Assembly (NCBI GenBank): GCA_020634215.1 | Contig: JACKCD010000017.1 | Span: forward strand, 1 to 64,000 | Direction of reading: 5' to 3' | Length of the DNA: 64,000 bases | DNA from: Ardenticatenaceae bacterium | GTDB taxonomy: Bacteria > Chloroflexota > Anaerolineae > Promineifilales > Promineifilaceae | Shown here: in pieces, positions 16,924 to 25,681 of the stretch | How positions within the stretch are numbered: position 1 is the stretch's first letter | How the letters are laid out: every line of letters starts with the position of its first letter | Translations under genes and position numbers: made by a program | Notes under the pieces: model-generated | What the model saw: only the letters and a program-made list of their open reading frames with translations | Databases searched by the model: none | What the model was told of the DNA's origin: nothing

Positions 16924-18045
16924 ATGATTGGGCATATGAACCTGCTGAATAACACCTTCGCTAACCAAACTGTTTTAATCACCGGCCACACCGGTTTCAA
17001 AGGCTCCTGGCTCACCACCTGGCTGCTGCAACTTAGGGCTAAAGTCGTTGGCTACAGCCTGCCCGATCTGCCCACCACCCCCAGCAACTTCGCTGCCATG
17101 CAGTTAGACCGCCGTATCACCGATATTCGTGGCGATATTCGTGATTATGCGAAGCTGCATCAGGTCATTGCCGAACACAAACCCAGCATTATTTTCCACC
17201 TTGCCGCGCAGCCCATCGTCCTCCACGCCGTGCGCCAGCCCAAAGAAAGTTTTGATGCCAACGCTGGGGGCACAGTTAACCTGTTGGAAGCTGTCCGCAC
17301 CACCAACAGCGTCCGCGCCGTGGTTGCCATTACCACCGACAAGGTGTATCGCAACCAGGAATGGCTGTGGGGCTACCGCGAAAGCGACACGCTGGGCGGC
17401 CATGACCCCTACAGCGCCAGCAAAGCGATGGCCGAACTTGCCATTACCGCCTACCGCGAAACGTACTTTCCCGCCCACCGCTATGGTGAACATGGGGTTG
17501 CTATTGCCTCAGCGCGGGCGGGCAACGTCATTGGCGGAGGCGACTTTGCTGACTATCGGCTGGTGCCGGACTGCATGAAAGCATTGATGGCGGGGCAGCC
17601 GATTGAGGTGCGGAACCCCATCAGCGTGCGCCCCTGGCAGCACGTGCTGGAACCGCTAAGCGGCTATTTGTGGCTGGCGGCCAAGCTGCTGCATGAGGGA
17701 GCCGCCTTTGCTGAGGCGTGGAACTTTGGCCCGCTGGAGCAAAAGGGGATTACGACGCAGGCGGTGGCAGAGACGCTGATTGCGCTGTGGGGAAACGGCC
17801 GTTTTCTCCACGCCAACACCGACCATCTGCCAAAAATCGAAACCGGCCTCCTGCGGCTCAGTTGGGACAAAGCCGCTGCCCGGCTCAACTGGCGACCCGT
17901 GTACAGTTGGGAAGAGGCATTGGCGGAAATTGTGGCCTGGTTCCAGGCTTGGCAACAACAAAAAGATATGTATCAGATTTGTTGCAACCACATTGAAGCG
18001 TATATCCAGCAAGCCCGCGACTTAAAATTAGAGTGGTCATTGTAA
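16924..18045 (+). CDS. rfbG: CDP-glucose 4,6-dehydratase
   Basis: A 373-aa extended short-chain dehydrogenase that would convert CDP-glucose to CDP-4-keto-6-deoxyglucose. It has the characteristic GHTGFKGSWL NAD-binding loop of this subfamily, the catalytic Tyr and Lys in DPYSASKAMAEL, and VRPWQHVLEPLSGYLWLA near the sugar pocket. GDP- and dTDP-specific homologues have different glycine loops, which supports the CDP assignment. No cytidylyltransferase gene (rfbF) is in the window. It is the last + strand gene of the polysaccharide locus and likely supplies the keto sugar for the preceding methyltransferase. An internal ATG at 16939 is a possible alternative start. Confidence 0.9.
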   Translation: MIGHMNLLNNTFANQTVLITGHTGFKGSWLTTWLLQLRAKVVGYSLPDLPTTPSNFAAMQLDRRITDIRGDIRDYAKLHQVIAEHKPSIIFHLAAQPIVLHAVRQPKESFDANAGGTVNLLEAVRTTNSVRAVVAITTDKVYRNQEWLWGYRESDTLGGHDPYSASKAMAELAITAYRETYFPAHRYGEHGVAIASARAGNVIGGGDFADYRLVPDCMKALMAGQPIEVRNPISVRPWQHVLEPLSGYLWLAAKLLHEGAAFAEAWNFGPLEQKGITTQAVAETLIALWGNGRFLHANTDHLPKIETGLLRLSWDKAAARLNWRPVYSWEEALAEIVAWFQAWQQQKDMYQICCNHIEAYIQQARDLKLEWSL

Positions 18046-18066
18046 AAAAAGGTCGGCACTGGGCGG

Positions 18067-19191
18067 CTAGGATTGTTCATTTGCCAGCGGCAAGGTAAAG
18101 GTAAAGGTGCTGCCCTGACTCAGGCCCTCACTGTGAGCGGTCATATCGCCGCCCATCGCCCAGACAAGGCGGCGGGCGATGGCGAGGCCAATGCCGCTGC
18201 CGCCACTTTTGCGAGCGCGGGAATGATCAACCCGGTAGAAACGCTCAAACAGAAAGGGAAGCGCGTCGGTGGGGATGCCGCTGCCGGTATCGCGGACGGC
18301 CACATGGGCAAATTGCTCGCTACGGCTAAGGTGAATAGTGATGGTGCCGTGGGGCGGCGTGTAGCGGATGGCATTGCTGAGCAAGTTGAGCAGCACCTGA
18401 GCAGTACGGTCGGGGTCGGCGTGAACAAAAATGGGGGTTTCCTTTCCTTCCACCACAACCAGTAGCTGCCCCGCCACAAGCTGGGGTTGGATCTGCGTTA
18501 AAACTTGCTGCACAGTTCGACGGAGGAAAAACGGCCGTTTTTGCATCTCAATTGCCCCCGCCTCCACCCGCGAAAGCGTCTGCAAATCATCCACCAGCCG
18601 CTGCATCCGCTGCATTTCGGCGTGCATGGGAGCATAGGTTTCTTCGCTACTGAGAAACAACCCATCCATTAACCCCTCAAGAAAGCCAATCATGCTGGTC
18701 AAGGGGGTTCGCAGTTCGTGGCTCACGTTGCCGATAAGAGTAATGCGCTGCTCCTCAATGGTTGCCAACGCTTGCGCCATCTGGTTAAAGTGGGTGGCAA
18801 CGCTGGCAAGTTCGGCACTGTCGGGAATGGGAATGCGCTCGTCATAACGGCCATTGGCAATGCGCTGGCTACTGCTGGCAAGCTGGTTGAGCGGGTGTAA
18901 AATTTGCCGTGCCAGTGCCAGGCTGCTAAACCAGCCGACGAAAATGGCACCGATGGTACCAACCAAAACGGCCGTGATGATGGTGCCGCGAAAAGTGTCT
19001 AGCAAAACGGCCGTTGCCACTTCTGCCCCCGCCGGGTCACTCGCCTCCGCCAAATGCTGAACCTCCGCCAAAATCGGCTCCGGCACCACCATGCGCGTCA
19101 CAATCTGCGTCATCAACAGCACCAGCGTTGCCCCGGCAATCACCACCGCCATATTGCCACCCACAATTCGCCATTTCAACTGTCGCCACAT
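18067..19191 (-). CDS. Membrane sensor histidine kinase
   Basis: A 374-aa kinase with two N-terminal membrane helices (about 14-32 and 68-92) around a short sensor loop, then HAMP, HisKA and HATPase domains. The phosphorylated His is in GNVSHELRTPLTSMIGF; the N box is LLNLLSNAIRYTPP, the G1 box VRDTGSGIP and the G2 box GSGIGLAIARRLV. It is expressed after the response regulator at 19263-19952, from which it is separated by a 71-bp gap holding a hairpin repeat. The short external loop gives no hint of the signal. Confidence 0.92.
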   Translation of the reverse strand: MWRQLKWRIVGGNMAVVIAGATLVLLMTQIVTRMVVPEPILAEVQHLAEASDPAGAEVATAVLLDTFRGTIITAVLVGTIGAIFVGWFSSLALARQILHPLNQLASSSQRIANGRYDERIPIPDSAELASVATHFNQMAQALATIEEQRITLIGNVSHELRTPLTSMIGFLEGLMDGLFLSSEETYAPMHAEMQRMQRLVDDLQTLSRVEAGAIEMQKRPFFLRRTVQQVLTQIQPQLVAGQLLVVVEGKETPIFVHADPDRTAQVLLNLLSNAIRYTPPHGTITIHLSRSEQFAHVAVRDTGSGIPTDALPFLFERFYRVDHSRARKSGGSGIGLAIARRLVWAMGGDMTAHSEGLSQGSTFTFTLPLANEQS

Positions 19192-19214
19192 CGGGCCACT
19201 CTCCTGTATATCTG

Positions 19215-19260
19215 ATTGCTGGTTGTTAGTGGCTGGTACAAACCACCAGCCGCTAGCAAT
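19215..19260. repeat. GGCTGGT...ACCAGCC dispersed hairpin
   Basis: Imperfect inverted repeat between the response regulator and kinase genes. Related copies lie at 37235-37295 (perfect) and 60126-60202. Confidence 0.65.
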
Positions 19261-19262
19261 CC

Positions 19263-19952
19263 TTATCTATCTGGATCATCCACAAACTTATATCCCACCC
19301 CGCGTACCGTTTCAATCAACACCTTGCCCGTTGCCTCCTGCAATTTGCGCCGCACCTGCCCCACATAGACATCTACCACGCGCTCGGTGCCATAGTAGTT
19401 TGCTCCCCACACTTGGGTCATCAATTGGTCACGGGTCAGCACCCGGCCGGCGTGCCGCACCAATGCCCACAGCACCTGGAACTCTGTCGCTGTCATATCC
19501 AAGGCCTTGTCACCTGCATAAGCCACATGACCATCAGGATCAATGGCAATATTTTGAAAGCGGGTTAGATGTGAACGAAACGATGTGGCGCGTCGCCGCC
19601 GCAGCAACGCCTCCACCCGCGCCACCAACTCACGCGGGCTAAAGGGCTTGGTCAGGTAATCATCAGCCCCCAATTGCAAACCGGTAATGCGGTCAACCTC
19701 TTCGCCGCGAGCCGTTAACATCAAAATGTACACGTCTGACCATTCGCGCAGCCGCACCGCTACATCTAGCCCATCCATACCGGGCAAGTTCAAATCGAGA
19801 ACAATGAGATCGGGAGGAGATTGTTTGGCTAAAGCCAGGGCATCTAGCCCGTTATCACTGCTGATCACGGTGAAACCAGCATTGGTCAGATAGGTACGGA
19901 TGATCGTTAGGATGCTGCTCTCGTCTTCGACAACCAATATTTTTCCTTTCAT
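19263..19952 (-). CDS. OmpR/PhoB-family response regulator
   Basis: A 229-aa regulator with a receiver domain (acidic residues in VVEDES, phospho-Asp in LIVLDLNLPGMDG, Lys in LTKPFSPREL) and a C-terminal winged helix (DMTATEFQVLWALV, VLTRDQLMTQVWG, VVDVYVGQVRRKL). It pairs with the kinase encoded next. Upstream, at 20004-20032, three heptamers spaced exactly 11 bp apart form the kind of site this subfamily binds. That suggests self-regulation and possibly control of the divergent sulfur operon. Confidence 0.93.
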   Translation of the reverse strand: MKGKILVVEDESSILTIIRTYLTNAGFTVISSDNGLDALALAKQSPPDLIVLDLNLPGMDGLDVAVRLREWSDVYILMLTARGEEVDRITGLQLGADDYLTKPFSPRELVARVEALLRRRRATSFRSHLTRFQNIAIDPDGHVAYAGDKALDMTATEFQVLWALVRHAGRVLTRDQLMTQVWGANYYGTERVVDVYVGQVRRKLQEATGKVLIETVRGVGYKFVDDPDR

Positions 19953-20003
19953 AGGAGCCTCTCTCTTTATTTTTCTCTCAGGCAGAGGAATTAGACCAAA
20001 ATC

Positions 20004-20032
20004 CTTACATTCCTCTTACATACTCCTTACCT
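20004..20032. promoter_or_regulatory. Triple CTTACAT direct repeat, OmpR/PhoB-type box
   Basis: CTTACAT at 20004, CTTACAT at 20015 and CTTACCT at 20026, an exact 11-bp period. OmpR/PhoB regulators bind direct heptamers with this spacing. The site lies about 50 bp before the response regulator gene and about 75 bp before the MBL-rhodanese gene, so it could control both directions. Confidence 0.65.
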
Positions 20033-20106
20033 GGCTTTTGCAAAGGGTAGGTATGATTCTTACCGTAAAGAATCAATGTTACACCCAACCTGAGAGGAAC
20101 AGCTTC

Positions 20107-21513
20107 ATGCTTTTGAAATATTTCTATGACCAAAATTTAGCCCATGCTTCGTACATGGTTGGCTGCCAGCGCACGGGCGAGGCTATTATTGTAGACCCGG
20201 CGCGTGATATTACGCCATATTTGGAAACGGCCGTTAAAGAAGGTATGCGTCTTGTCGGAGCCGTTGACACCCACATCCACGCCGACTACGTTTCCGGTGC
20301 CCGCGAACTGGCCGAACGCACCGATGCCACCCTCTATTTGTCCGACGAAGGGGACGAAAACTGGAAATATCTGTTTGCCGACCAATACAACCACAAACCG
20401 CTCAAAGATGGCGACACCTTTATGGTTGGCAACATCAAATTTGAGGCCATGCACACCCCCGGCCACACCCCGGAGCATATGGCCTATATCATCACCGACA
20501 TGGGTGGCGGGGCTGACCGACCAATGGGGATTTTTACCGGCGATTTTGTCTTTGTTGGCTCTGTCGGCCGGCCGGATCTGCTGGAAAAAGCGGCCGGCGT
20601 TGCCAACACCGCTGCTGCCGGAGCCATGCAAATGTTTGCCTCACTCAATCGGTTTAAGGAGCTGCCCGACTACATGCAGGTATGGCCGGGTCACGGTGCG
20701 GGCAGTGCCTGCGGCAAGGGGCTAGGTGCCATTCCCTCCAGCACGGTTGGCTATGAGAAGCTGTTCAACCCGATGTTGGGCTATGACGACATTGAAGAGT
20801 TTGTGTCGGCACTGCTGGACGGGCAACCCGAACCACCCACCTATTTTGCGGTGATGAAGCGGGTCAACAAGGAAGGGCCGGCCGTCCTGGGTGGATTTAC
20901 GATGCCGCAAGAGATGAAAACGGCCGTTTTGCCGCAAATCATTAACGACGGCGCGATGATCATTGACACCAATACGCTCGACACCTTCGCCAAAGCCCAT
21001 GTACCCGGCACCATCAACATCCCCACTGGCAGTCTGGCTGCCTGGGCCGGCTGGCTGGTAGATTACAACAAGCCAGTCTATTTGGTTGCGGCGCGGGACG
21101 AGGTGGAAACGGCCGTTAAAATCCTGGCCGAAATCGGTATTGACGAAGTGGCTGGCTACTTTGATGCAGACTCCGTGCAAGCTGCGGGGCTGATGACCGA
21201 GTCTTATGAAACGGGAACGGCCGTTGAACTGGCCGAACAAATCAAAAAGGGCGAAGTCACGCTGGTAGACGTGCGAAATCAAGCCGAATGGAACGAAGGC
21301 CACCTGCCAAACGCCAAACATATCATGCTCGGCACATTATCCAAACGCGCAGGAGAAGTTGTCAACGGCCATCCCATCGTCGTCCAATGCCGCTCTGGTG
21401 CCCGCTCCGCCATTGGTGCCAGCATCCTACAAGCACACGGAGCCAAGCGCGTCATAAACCTCGCTGGCGGCTACATAGACTGGACAGCCGCAGGATTGCC
21501 TATCGAACCATAA
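20107..21513 (+). CDS. MBL-fold sulfur dioxygenase-like protein with two rhodanese domains
   Basis: The ATG at 20107 follows GAGAGGAAC. The 468-aa protein has an ETHE1/CstB-like metallo-beta-lactamase domain (1-250) and two rhodanese domains. The metal motif reads THIHADYVSG: Tyr replaces the last His of HxHxDH, as in a known MBL-rhodanese subgroup. Other ligands lie in HTPGHTPEH and TGDFVFVG. The first rhodanese (about 265-355) lacks a catalytic Cys (VYLVAARDE). The second (about 365-465) has VVQCRSGARS with the active Cys. Related enzymes oxidise persulfide and transfer sulfur. The two YeeE-like transporter genes downstream support a role in thiosulfate or persulfide handling in the cytoplasm. 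Confidence 0.87.
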   Translation: MLLKYFYDQNLAHASYMVGCQRTGEAIIVDPARDITPYLETAVKEGMRLVGAVDTHIHADYVSGARELAERTDATLYLSDEGDENWKYLFADQYNHKPLKDGDTFMVGNIKFEAMHTPGHTPEHMAYIITDMGGGADRPMGIFTGDFVFVGSVGRPDLLEKAAGVANTAAAGAMQMFASLNRFKELPDYMQVWPGHGAGSACGKGLGAIPSSTVGYEKLFNPMLGYDDIEEFVSALLDGQPEPPTYFAVMKRVNKEGPAVLGGFTMPQEMKTAVLPQIINDGAMIIDTNTLDTFAKAHVPGTINIPTGSLAAWAGWLVDYNKPVYLVAARDEVETAVKILAEIGIDEVAGYFDADSVQAAGLMTESYETGTAVELAEQIKKGEVTLVDVRNQAEWNEGHLPNAKHIMLGTLSKRAGEVVNGHPIVVQCRSGARSAIGASILQAHGAKRVINLAGGYIDWTAAGLPIEP

Positions 21514-21524
21514 TCGTTAGACAC

Positions 21525-21560
21525 AGATAGCCAGTGAGAATGGGAGCGCACTGGCTATCT
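21525..21560. terminator. Hairpin between MBL-rhodanese and YeeE genes
   Basis: Perfect 12-base arms (21525-21536, 21549-21560) with a 12-base loop and no T tract. It may partly terminate or protect the upstream mRNA. Confidence 0.45.
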
Positions 21561-21608
21561 AATCGGGTACACAAAACAAAATAGTGCATCAAAAGGAGAG
21601 AAAGAGAA

Positions 21609-22100
21609 ATGTTTGAATGGCTTTTGCAACCGTGGCCCTGGTACATCAGCGGCCCACTCATTGGGTTAACTGTACCCCTCCTGCTCGTGCTTTCCGGCAA
21701 GAGCTTTGGCATTTCCAGCAGCCTACGCTACATCGGCTGCGCCATCGTCCCACGCAGCAAGCTCGCTTACTTACGCAGCATCGCCTGGCGTCAGCACAGT
21801 TGGAACCTCATCTTCGTCCTCGGCGTTGCCATTGGCGGCTTTGTCGCCAGCCATTTCTTATCGGCAGCACCCGTCTCCTTCCTCCCCGACAGCTATCAAA
21901 GTGTTACCGGTGTCATTGCTCTTGCCATTGGCGGCATTCTTATCGGCTTTGGCACCCGCTATGCCAACGGCTGCACCTCCGGCCACACCATCATGGGGCT
22001 TTCCCTGCTCAGTTGGCCCAGTCTCGTTGCCTCCGTCTTCTTTTTTGTCGGCGGCCTGCTTTCCACCAACCTCATCGTTCGCTGGCTCTTTGCCGGGTAA
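21609..22100 (+). CDS. YeeE/YedE-type sulfur transporter, first half
   Basis: A 163-aa membrane protein with about four helices. It contains YANGCTSGHTIMGLS, the Cys-containing signature of the YeeE/YedE (TsuA-type) thiosulfate channel family. The family is often a single longer chain; here the two halves are separate genes, this one and that at 22113, and they probably assemble as a pair. A strong AGGAGAGAAAGAG site precedes the ATG. It likely imports a sulfur compound for the rhodanese protein upstream. Confidence 0.82.
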   Translation: MFEWLLQPWPWYISGPLIGLTVPLLLVLSGKSFGISSSLRYIGCAIVPRSKLAYLRSIAWRQHSWNLIFVLGVAIGGFVASHFLSAAPVSFLPDSYQSVTGVIALAIGGILIGFGTRYANGCTSGHTIMGLSLLSWPSLVASVFFFVGGLLSTNLIVRWLFAG

Positions 22101-22112
22101 GGAGAAATTCTG

Positions 22113-22523
22113 ATGCGACAGCTTTACATCCTCTTAGTTGGCATATATTTCGGCATCGTCTTGGTCAAATCAGAAGTTGTTTCCTGGTTCCGCATTAGCA
22201 AAATGTTCCAATTCCAGGAAGCCCATATGTACCTCATCATCGCTTCGGCCGTGGTTGTGGGAGCCGTCTCCGTCTTTTTGCTCAAGCGGTTGAATGCCCA
22301 CACCATTTTTGGTGAAGACATCATGCCCCAGGCTAAGCCGTATCAGAAAGGTGTTATTATTGGCGGCACCTTGTTTGGCATCGGCTGGGCCATCACCGGC
22401 GCATGCCCTGGCCCTATCTATGCCCAAATTGGCAGCGGCAACCTGTTGGCAATTGTTACCTTCCTCGGCGCATTGGGTGGCATGTTCCTTTACGCCGTCT
22501 TGCAACCCAAACTTCCCCACTAA
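22113..22523 (+). CDS. YeeE/YedE-type sulfur transporter, second half
   Basis: A 136-aa membrane protein with about four helices, 12 bp after the first half. It carries the second family motif GWAITGACPGPIYAQIGSG with its Cys, which in the single-chain transporter lies on the symmetry-related half. AAGGAGA lies before the ATG. The operon ends with the strong bidirectional hairpin at 22531-22567. Confidence 0.82.
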   Translation: MRQLYILLVGIYFGIVLVKSEVVSWFRISKMFQFQEAHMYLIIASAVVVGAVSVFLLKRLNAHTIFGEDIMPQAKPYQKGVIIGGTLFGIGWAITGACPGPIYAQIGSGNLLAIVTFLGALGGMFLYAVLQPKLPH

Positions 22524-22530
22524 TTTTTCA

Positions 22531-22567
22531 TGAATGTAGGGCAATTTGGCAAATTGCCCTACATTCA
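22531..22567. terminator. Bidirectional hairpin between convergent genes (GTAGGGCAA family)
   Basis: Perfect 17-base arms with a 3-base loop between the YeeE operon and the convergent GT4 gene. TTTTT precedes it at 22524-22528, suiting minus-strand termination. GTAGGGCAA-type sequence also appears at 34011-34034 and 40178-40200. Confidence 0.7.
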
Positions 22568-22595
22568 CAGACAAAGCGAACGGGTGCCGGTTTTG

Positions 22596-23801
22596 CTATA
22601 AAACAGGCATAATTTGCGGCGAGGAATTGGGGTGATAAACGGCCGTATATACCGCCAACATCTCTTGATTCATGCGTGACGCGCCATAACGTTGTGCCAT
22701 TTGCCAACTAGTTTCACCCCAACGGGCTGCAATCTCCGGGTTTTGCAACAGCCAAACTAGCTGCTGCGCCATGGCCGCGCTGTCATTCGGCGGCACAAGC
22801 AATCCATTCTGGTGGTCATGCACCAACTCCGGCATACAGGTTGCGTTCACCGCAATCACGGGCAAACCGCAAGCCATCGCTTCTAACACCACAATGCCAA
22901 ATGTCTCAATCTGTGAAGCCGTGATAAAGACCGAAGCCAGCCGATAAAGACCGGGCAAATCGCCATCAGGCAGCACATAGCCGGGAAAGTGGCAATATTC
23001 GGCAATGCCCAAATCCTGACTAAGCTGTAGCAAGCTTTGCCGCTGGCAACCATCGCCGATCACGAGAAACTGCACCAGCATCTGCTTTTTCACCTGTGCC
23101 ACAGCGTGTAGCAACAAATCTACCTGCTTCTCGACATCCAAACGGCCAACATGCAAAACGACCGGTAAATCAGGGTCAAGGCCATATTTGCCGCATAGCC
23201 GGATATATTCTGATGGCTCGGTTGGCATGGGTCGAAACTGTTGCTGGTTAAGCCCATAGTTCACAACTTGCACCGGCTGATGCAGGCGTTGCTGGATGAT
23301 TTGGGCAATGGTTTGCGTAGGCGCAATAACGGCCGTACAGTGGCGCAAAAACCAGCGGGCATATTGCCAGGTAATGGCTTCTACTAGTTGTGGCAACCCC
23401 AACACCTTTGGCATATACGCGGCCGCAAACCAGGGCAATTGGTGGGCTGTAAATACCACCGGGATTTGTAATCGCTGTGCCGCCTGTAGCCCAATCAGCC
23501 CCAGACCAAAAGCTTCATGCAAATGAATGACATCTGGTTTGAACCGTAGTAACTCAACCCAAACTGCCCGCTGCGGCCACAGCAAAAAACGCTGCCCGAT
23601 ACGGTAGGGGTTGTGGTGAGATGGAAGCCGGGTAATTTGCAGGTTCCCTGATTTAGTTGTGTACCCTTTGGCCTGGTCACTAGCCGATAAGACCAAAACC
23701 TGATGCCCATTGGCGGCCTGTCCCGAAGCCAACTGCTGCACACTTAACGAAGCTCCGCTAATCATCGGCGGATAAGATTGACAAAGGTGAACGATTCGCA
23801 T
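22596..23801 (-). CDS. GT4-family glycosyltransferase
   Basis: A 401-aa GT-B fold enzyme. The N-terminal domain starts MRIVHLCQSYPPMISGASL with the glycine-rich acceptor loop and contains DVIHLHEAFG. The C-terminal donor domain has VVLHVGRLDVEKQVDLLL and QIETFGIVVLEAMACGLPV, the Ex7E motif. Homologues use nucleotide sugars to build glycolipids or polysaccharides at the inner membrane face. It stands alone on the minus strand behind the VTT protein gene, 60 bp apart, and may share its transcript. The sugar is not predictable. Confidence 0.87.
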   Translation of the reverse strand: MRIVHLCQSYPPMISGASLSVQQLASGQAANGHQVLVLSASDQAKGYTTKSGNLQITRLPSHHNPYRIGQRFLLWPQRAVWVELLRFKPDVIHLHEAFGLGLIGLQAAQRLQIPVVFTAHQLPWFAAAYMPKVLGLPQLVEAITWQYARWFLRHCTAVIAPTQTIAQIIQQRLHQPVQVVNYGLNQQQFRPMPTEPSEYIRLCGKYGLDPDLPVVLHVGRLDVEKQVDLLLHAVAQVKKQMLVQFLVIGDGCQRQSLLQLSQDLGIAEYCHFPGYVLPDGDLPGLYRLASVFITASQIETFGIVVLEAMACGLPVIAVNATCMPELVHDHQNGLLVPPNDSAAMAQQLVWLLQNPEIAARWGETSWQMAQRYGASRMNQEMLAVYTAVYHPNSSPQIMPVL

Positions 23802-23826
23802 GGTAATCCTCTCTTAAAAAATAGAA

Positions 23827-23857
23827 CGCGGACAAACACGGATGAACACGGATGAAC
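23827..23857. repeat. CACGGATGAACACGGATGAAC tandem repeat copy
   Basis: Short tandem of ACACGGATGA units; its reverse complement appears at 61872-61903. It belongs to a dispersed intergenic family. Confidence 0.55.
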
Positions 23858-23861
23858 TTGG

Positions 23862-24557
23862 TTAGCATTTAGCAGCTAAAAACTTTCGCCACAGGACAAA
23901 CATCATAGCGGCGGCAACCAAGATGCCTACCCAAACAGACCAAGACAGTTGAAAACCATAAGCGCCAATGGCCGTCATTAACACAAGCCCTGGGAGTCGC
24001 CCTATCAGATTTGCCGCAAAAAATTGCCGGTTTGTTAAACCGCTCAGACCAGCCACATAGTTCATGACATCGGCCGGGAAAATGGGGAGCATAAAGGCGA
24101 ACATAAAGAAAAGTGTCCCTTTGCGGGTTGAGACGGCCTGCCACTTGTTTAATATTTCGGGCGGCACCAGCCGTTCTACCACAGGCCGCCCCGCCCACTG
24201 CGCCAACAAAAACGCCCCCTGGCTGCCACCAACGGTTGCCAACAGGTTGATGCTAAAAGCGGTGGGGAAACCATAGACATAAGCACCGCCAATCATCAAA
24301 ATATGGCCAGGGATGGCGGCTACAATAACCTGCAAGACCAGGACGATGCCCAGCACAATGGGGCCAGCCATGCCAAACTGCTCTAAATAGGCGATGACAG
24401 CGTCCCGGTTGCCCACGATTTGCAAGAGTGCCCAGATGGGTTGACGGAAGATGATGAGGGCGATGAGGAGGAGACAAACGGCCGTTCCTCGCAACCACCA
24501 CGCCTTTTTCCAGCTAGAAACTTGGGGTAAATGAACAAAACGAGATTGTACAAGCAT
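23862..24557 (-). CDS. TVP38/TMEM64-like VTT-domain membrane protein
   Basis: The start at 24557 has AAAGGAG eight bases upstream; longer in-frame starts upstream cross the regulatory region. The 231-aa protein has about six membrane helices and a central VTT/SNARE-associated region with IPGHILMIGGAYVYGFPTAF and FMLPIFPADVMNYVAGLSGL. DedA-superfamily proteins of this kind are thought to move lipids or undecaprenyl carriers across the membrane. It is divergent from the XRE regulator, with two palindromic sites between, so that regulator may control it. Confidence 0.83.
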   Translation of the reverse strand: MLVQSRFVHLPQVSSWKKAWWLRGTAVCLLLIALIIFRQPIWALLQIVGNRDAVIAYLEQFGMAGPIVLGIVLVLQVIVAAIPGHILMIGGAYVYGFPTAFSINLLATVGGSQGAFLLAQWAGRPVVERLVPPEILNKWQAVSTRKGTLFFMFAFMLPIFPADVMNYVAGLSGLTNRQFFAANLIGRLPGLVLMTAIGAYGFQLSWSVWVGILVAAAMMFVLWRKFLAAKC

Positions 24558-24649
24558 GATACACACTCCTTTAAATGCCTTGTGCCTGTTCACAGCCTCC
24601 CCCTTTAGGGATAGCTTCCCGCACCCTTTTTCGTTACAATTCAGTAGTC

Positions 24650-24664
24650 TGCATACAGTATGCA
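24650..24664. promoter_or_regulatory. Palindromic operator candidate TGCATACAGTATGCA
   Basis: Perfect 7-bp arms around one central base, in the divergent region between the VTT gene (starts 24557) and the XRE gene (starts 24759). Confidence 0.5.
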
Positions 24665-24712
24665 CAAAGCGTCTCGGTTTTTCTGTCTGAAATATACGGC
24701 CTGGCACAGGTG

Positions 24713-24734
24713 AATCTACCAAAATTGGTAGATT
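24713..24734. promoter_or_regulatory. Palindromic operator candidate, 22 bp
   Basis: Perfect 10-bp arms (AATCTACCAA and its complement) with a 2-base centre, ending 25 bp before the XRE start. Position and symmetry fit an autoregulatory site for a dimeric helix-turn-helix protein. Confidence 0.6.
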
Positions 24735-24758
24735 TCATTCATACACAGAGGATTGATC

Positions 24759-25667
24759 ATGAATCGTCAGGAGTTGGGTCAGTTGGTGGCGGCTCTACGC
24801 AAAGAGCATTTTGATGAGTATGGAAATCGTTACACGCAGGCTAAATTGGCAGAAAAGGCCCAGGAACTAAACCCCCAAACACCGCTCAATGAAATTGTCA
24901 TCGGCAAAATTGAACGAGGTGAGCGAGCCACTTTGGATGAGGACACGCTGCTTAGCCTGGCCGACGCGCTGGCGTTGACCATTGGTGAGCGGCATATCTT
25001 TTTTCTCCTGGCAACAGGGCTTGACAATGAACAAATGTTTCCTGCACCGGAAAGTGCTCCCTCCATTTTAGATAAGACCATGCAGATACTGGCTGACATT
25101 CAACTGCCAGCTCTTTTGTTGGACTGCTATTTAGATGTCATCGCGGCAAACCACATGTTGCTGCAAATGTACCAAACGACAGCACTCGATCTCCATCATT
25201 TGGCCGGACAACCATCCAGTTTCAACTTGCTTTGGCTTATCTTCTCAGACTTTTTTGCGCCAATACGCTCGCAAATGTCCCAGCAGCAGTGGCACAATTT
25301 TGCCGTGGGCAACGTCATTTATTTTCGCCGCACGACGCTACCGTATCGTATGACAGATTATTTTGCTAATTTGTTGGCTCAATTGCGACGGGAACGGAAT
25401 TTTCGCTGGTTTTGGGAACAGGTTTTTTATGAGGAGCAGCGGTATTTTGTGGGCGGAGAATCGTTTCAGATGGGGTCGCCAGATGTGGGGCGGTATCGTT
25501 TTTTGACCGCCCCACTGGTTATGTTAACCCCTTTTGGTAATTTGGAGATCGTTACGCACATTCCCCGCGACCGGGAAACGGCCGTTTCCTTCCAAAAGCT
25601 CGCCCAACAAACCCCATCCGCTGTTCTCCAACTGTCCACTTGGCCGGAAAAATCGCTGGCAGCGTAA
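24759..25667 (+). CDS. XRE-family regulator with MmyB-like ligand-binding domain
   Basis: A 302-aa protein. The ATG at 24759 follows AGAGGA; the TTG at 24753 is not needed. Residues 1-85 form a Cro/C1-type helix-turn-helix (TQAKLAEKAQ, IGKIERGERA). Residues 105-280 resemble the MmyB-like PAS-type domain (ALLLDCYLDVIAANHMLLQM), a possible fatty-acid-like ligand pocket. It likely binds the palindromes upstream of itself and may control the divergent VTT gene. It lies convergent to xylB with 14 bp between stop codons. Confidence 0.85.
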   Translation: MNRQELGQLVAALRKEHFDEYGNRYTQAKLAEKAQELNPQTPLNEIVIGKIERGERATLDEDTLLSLADALALTIGERHIFFLLATGLDNEQMFPAPESAPSILDKTMQILADIQLPALLLDCYLDVIAANHMLLQMYQTTALDLHHLAGQPSSFNLLWLIFSDFFAPIRSQMSQQQWHNFAVGNVIYFRRTTLPYRMTDYFANLLAQLRRERNFRWFWEQVFYEEQRYFVGGESFQMGSPDVGRYRFLTAPLVMLTPFGNLEIVTHIPRDRETAVSFQKLAQQTPSAVLQLSTWPEKSLAA

Positions 25668-25681
25668 AGCTTTGCGGTTTA

